Positions 6,520 to 7,664 of a stretch of 7,664 nucleotides of DNA are shown piece by piece. Position 1 is the first letter of the stretch, and the number at the start of each line of letters is the position of its first letter. The notes under the pieces are model-generated. The model did no database searches. It was given only the letters and a program-made list of their open reading frames with translations, and was not told the origin of the DNA. This stretch comes from Chloroflexia bacterium (lineage in GTDB: Bacteria; Chloroflexota; Chloroflexia; Thermomicrobiales; JALYUS01), in NCBI GenBank assembly GCA_025924435.1, contig JAICIL010000215.1:1-7664 (forward strand), written 5' to 3'. The translations under genes were made by a program, and so were the position numbers.

Positions 6520-6525
6520 ATTATA
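6520..6525 (-). promoter_or_regulatory. -10 element (TATAAT) of the small membrane protein gene
   Basis: A perfect consensus TATAAT on the minus strand lies 54 bases upstream of the ATG at 6466, within an unusually AT-rich stretch (about 6518-6570) of an otherwise GC-rich window. No good -35 is present at 17 bases (TAACTC); TTGTAA occurs at a 20-base spacing. It predicts a leader of about 45 bases and helps to decide the translation start. Confidence 0.5.
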
Positions 6526-6610
6526 CGACGATATAGCGCCGAGAGTTACAAATTACGCCATGATTAAGCGGGTCTACCGGCCGGCATCATCGGACATCAT
6601 GAATATCGGG

Positions 6611-6616
6611 TATACT
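6611..6616 (+). promoter_or_regulatory. -10 element (TATACT) of the metallo-hydrolase gene
   Basis: GGGTATACTA contains a five-of-six match to the -10 consensus, 48 bases before the ATG at 6664. No -35 close to TTGACA is seen at normal spacing. The context GGGTA-C/T-ACTA is shared with the rpsD promoter at 7528-7537. The downstream leader ends in a very strong AGGAGGG (6652-6658), five bases before the start codon. Confidence 0.5.
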
Positions 6617-6663
6617 AGGCGCGATTCACATATTGCTTCGTCACCGGATACAGGAGGGCCGCG

Positions 6664-7434
6664 ATGCGATTAGCGTTGCTCCCCGGCGGTTCCGTTTACC
6701 TCGACAAGGGCCGTGCCATCACGCCCGGCGTGGATGTGGGCGTGCGCGTCCATGTGCCGGTCTGGAGCGCGCTGATCGAGACGGACGACGGACGGCGGAT
6801 CATCTTCGACACGGGCATGCACCCCGATCACATCGGCCATCCGGACGCGACGTACGACGGGACGCCGTCGGCGGGCCTGATGCCCGCCGTGATGACCTAC
6901 AACGACCTGCTGCCGAACCGGCTGCAGCAGATGGGCATCTCGACGAACAGCATTGACACCGTCATCCTCTCGCACCTCCACTGGGATCATTGCGGCCAGA
7001 CGCATCTCTTCCCGCGCGCAAACGTCTATGTGCGGCAGGATTGCCTGGAAACGTGGGCGAAGGAGGTCAACCCGCGCGTCGGCAAGCGGGATTTCCTCTC
7101 CGCCGCCGATACCTATCAATTCCTACCCGCTCAGGAGACCACAGAGATCGCGCCCGGCGTCACCGCGATCCACACGCGCGGGCATGCGATCGGGCACATC
7201 TCGCTGATGGTGAAGCTGCCGCAGAGCGGCGCGGCGCTCCTCCCGGCGGACGCACTGCCGATGCGCGAGTGCCTGGACGGCACGAGCCAGGGCACGGGGC
7301 CGGATCAACCGGCGTGGAAGGCGAGCCGCGCCCACCTCCTCCGGCTCGCGGGCGAGCACGACGCGACCTTCTTCCTCTCCCACGATCCCGACCAGTGGCC
7401 CCGCCTCCGCCGCGCGCCGCATTGGTACACCTGA
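6664..7434 (+). CDS. MBL-fold metallo-hydrolase, N-acyl homoserine lactonase-like (AiiA family)
   Basis: The protein has 256 residues, close to Bacillus AiiA (250). The metallo-beta-lactamase signature SHLHWDHCGQ (103-112) supplies His104, His106, Asp108 and His109; further ligands are His174 (TRGHAIGH), Asp196 (PADALP) and His240 (FLSHDPDQW), so the dinuclear metal site is complete. IFDTGMHP (47-54), VPVWSALIE near the start and the SHDPDQW ending match the lactonase branch, which opens the homoserine lactone ring of quorum-sensing signals. The tyrosine three residues after the bridging aspartate in AiiA, which assists catalysis, is Pro199 here, so the substrate may be another lactone or ester. 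There is no signal peptide, so it should be cytosolic. AGGAGGG five bases before the ATG fixes the start. It is a single-gene unit with its own promoter and terminator; nothing nearby suggests signal synthesis. Confidence 0.85.
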   Translation: MRLALLPGGSVYLDKGRAITPGVDVGVRVHVPVWSALIETDDGRRIIFDTGMHPDHIGHPDATYDGTPSAGLMPAVMTYNDLLPNRLQQMGISTNSIDTVILSHLHWDHCGQTHLFPRANVYVRQDCLETWAKEVNPRVGKRDFLSAADTYQFLPAQETTEIAPGVTAIHTRGHAIGHISLMVKLPQSGAALLPADALPMRECLDGTSQGTGPDQPAWKASRAHLLRLAGEHDATFFLSHDPDQWPRLRRAPHWYT

Positions 7435-7435
7435 G

Positions 7436-7502
7436 AAGTCCCGAGTAACGAGTAACAAAGAGGACACCGCATCCCTCGTTACTCGCGACTCACGACTTTT
7501 TT
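7436..7502 (+). terminator. Terminator hairpin built from heptamer repeats
   Basis: The segment 7436-7456 pairs with 7478-7498 over 21 positions with four mismatches, and the right arm runs into six T residues (7497-7502): a Rho-independent terminator placed two bases after the hydrolase stop. The arms are seven-base units: GAGTAAC, GAGTAAC (7443-7456) on the left; GTTACTC, GCGACTC, ACGACTT (7478-7498) on the right. It isolates the hydrolase gene from rpsD, whose promoter begins five bases beyond the T-run. Confidence 0.85.
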
Positions 7503-7506
7503 GGCC

Positions 7507-7536
7507 TTGACGGCAGCGCCCCATCTTGGGTACACT
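7507..7536 (+). promoter_or_regulatory. rpsD promoter (TTGACG / TACACT)
   Basis: TTGACG (7507-7512) and TACACT (7531-7536) are spaced by 18 bases, the best -35/-10 pair in the window. Transcription should start near 7543, giving a leader of about 58 bases before rpsD. That leader has AGGGAG (7584-7589) as ribosome-binding site and a weak GGG/CCC pairing (7585-7587 with 7594-7596) beside it. S4 represses its own messenger in some bacteria, but no such site can be recognised here. Confidence 0.7.
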
Positions 7537-7600
7537 ACACGTCTGTCCGCGCGGCTGCGGCTTTTGATGGTGTATACGAACATAGGGAGAAGACCCTCAT

Positions 7601-7664
7601 ATGGCAAACTATACCGGCCCGAAGGCGAAGGAGATGCGCCGCTTCGGCATGGCGATGACGAACT
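7601..7664 (+). CDS. rpsD: 30S ribosomal protein S4, N-terminal fragment (runs off window)
   Basis: Only 21 codons are in the window. MANYTGPKAKEMRRFGMAM resembles the conserved start of uS4 (M-A-x-YTGP followed by a basic helix with RR-x-G). uS4 binds 16S rRNA early in small-subunit assembly. The usual CxxC zinc pair of some S4 proteins is absent here (AKEM), suggesting the zinc-free form, like L28 in this window. The ATG at 7601 has AGGGAG about eleven bases upstream. In many bacteria rpsD sits in the rpsM-rpsK-rpsD-rpoA cluster; here it directly follows a hydrolase gene and has its own promoter. The identification rests on a short stretch. Confidence 0.8.
   Translation, partial: MANYTGPKAKEMRRFGMAMTN

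Noticed and set aside
7543..7600. Riboswitch or S4 autoregulatory structure in the rpsD leader
   Set aside because: At about 58 bases the leader is too short for known riboswitches, and only a three-base-pair GGG/CCC stem is visible.
1..7664. CRISPR array, tRNA, rRNA, insertion sequence or phage genes
   Set aside because: The heptamer arrays have no spacers, and no cloverleaf, rRNA segment, transposase or phage protein was seen on either strand.

Overview
The window looks like core chromosome from a high-GC, Gram-positive-type or deep-branching bacterium. Genes are tightly packed, ribosome-binding sites are of the AGGAGG type, and Asp23, FakA and RecG are encoded on one strand with rpmB divergent. 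That order is best known from Firmicutes, where it leads on to the fapR-plsX phospholipid genes. The high GC content, the RecG with a long N-terminal extension and the abundant small palindromic repeats fit phyla such as Chloroflexota or Armatimonadota better, but I cannot fix the phylum from this sequence.

Layout. On the minus strand, read from right to left, are asp23 (5739-5335), fakA (5338-3605, ATGA overlap with asp23), degV/fakB (3526-2666) and recG (2483-27, with its own promoter near 2525). Divergent from asp23, rpmB (L28) lies at 5907-6107. Two perfect 13-bp hairpins separate rpmB from a convergent gene for a small two-helix membrane protein (6466-6221, minus). Divergent from that gene is an AHL-lactonase-like metallo-hydrolase (6664-7434, plus). 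It ends at a hairpin with a T-run, a probable intrinsic terminator. A good promoter then precedes the first 21 codons of rpsD (S4), cut by the window edge.

How the genes fit together. FakA and the DegV protein are kinase and fatty-acid carrier of the same reaction: DegV/FakB holds a fatty acid and FakA phosphorylates it to acyl-phosphate, which feeds phospholipid synthesis through PlsX/PlsY. Asp23 is translationally coupled to FakA. RecG (fork remodelling), L28 and S4 are housekeeping genes.

The most interesting material is between and inside genes. Three arrays of seven-base units, each of the form AGTNNNN but with different sequences, sit directly at the 3' ends of recG, fakA and the hydrolase gene. 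A two-unit remnant lies behind degV. Two of the arrays form hairpins, one works as a terminator, and one supplies the recG stop codon. In addition, a G/C-rich element that looks like a dispersed intergenic repeat is embedded in frame in the RecG linker. I found no defence system, CRISPR array, insertion sequence, tRNA or rRNA.
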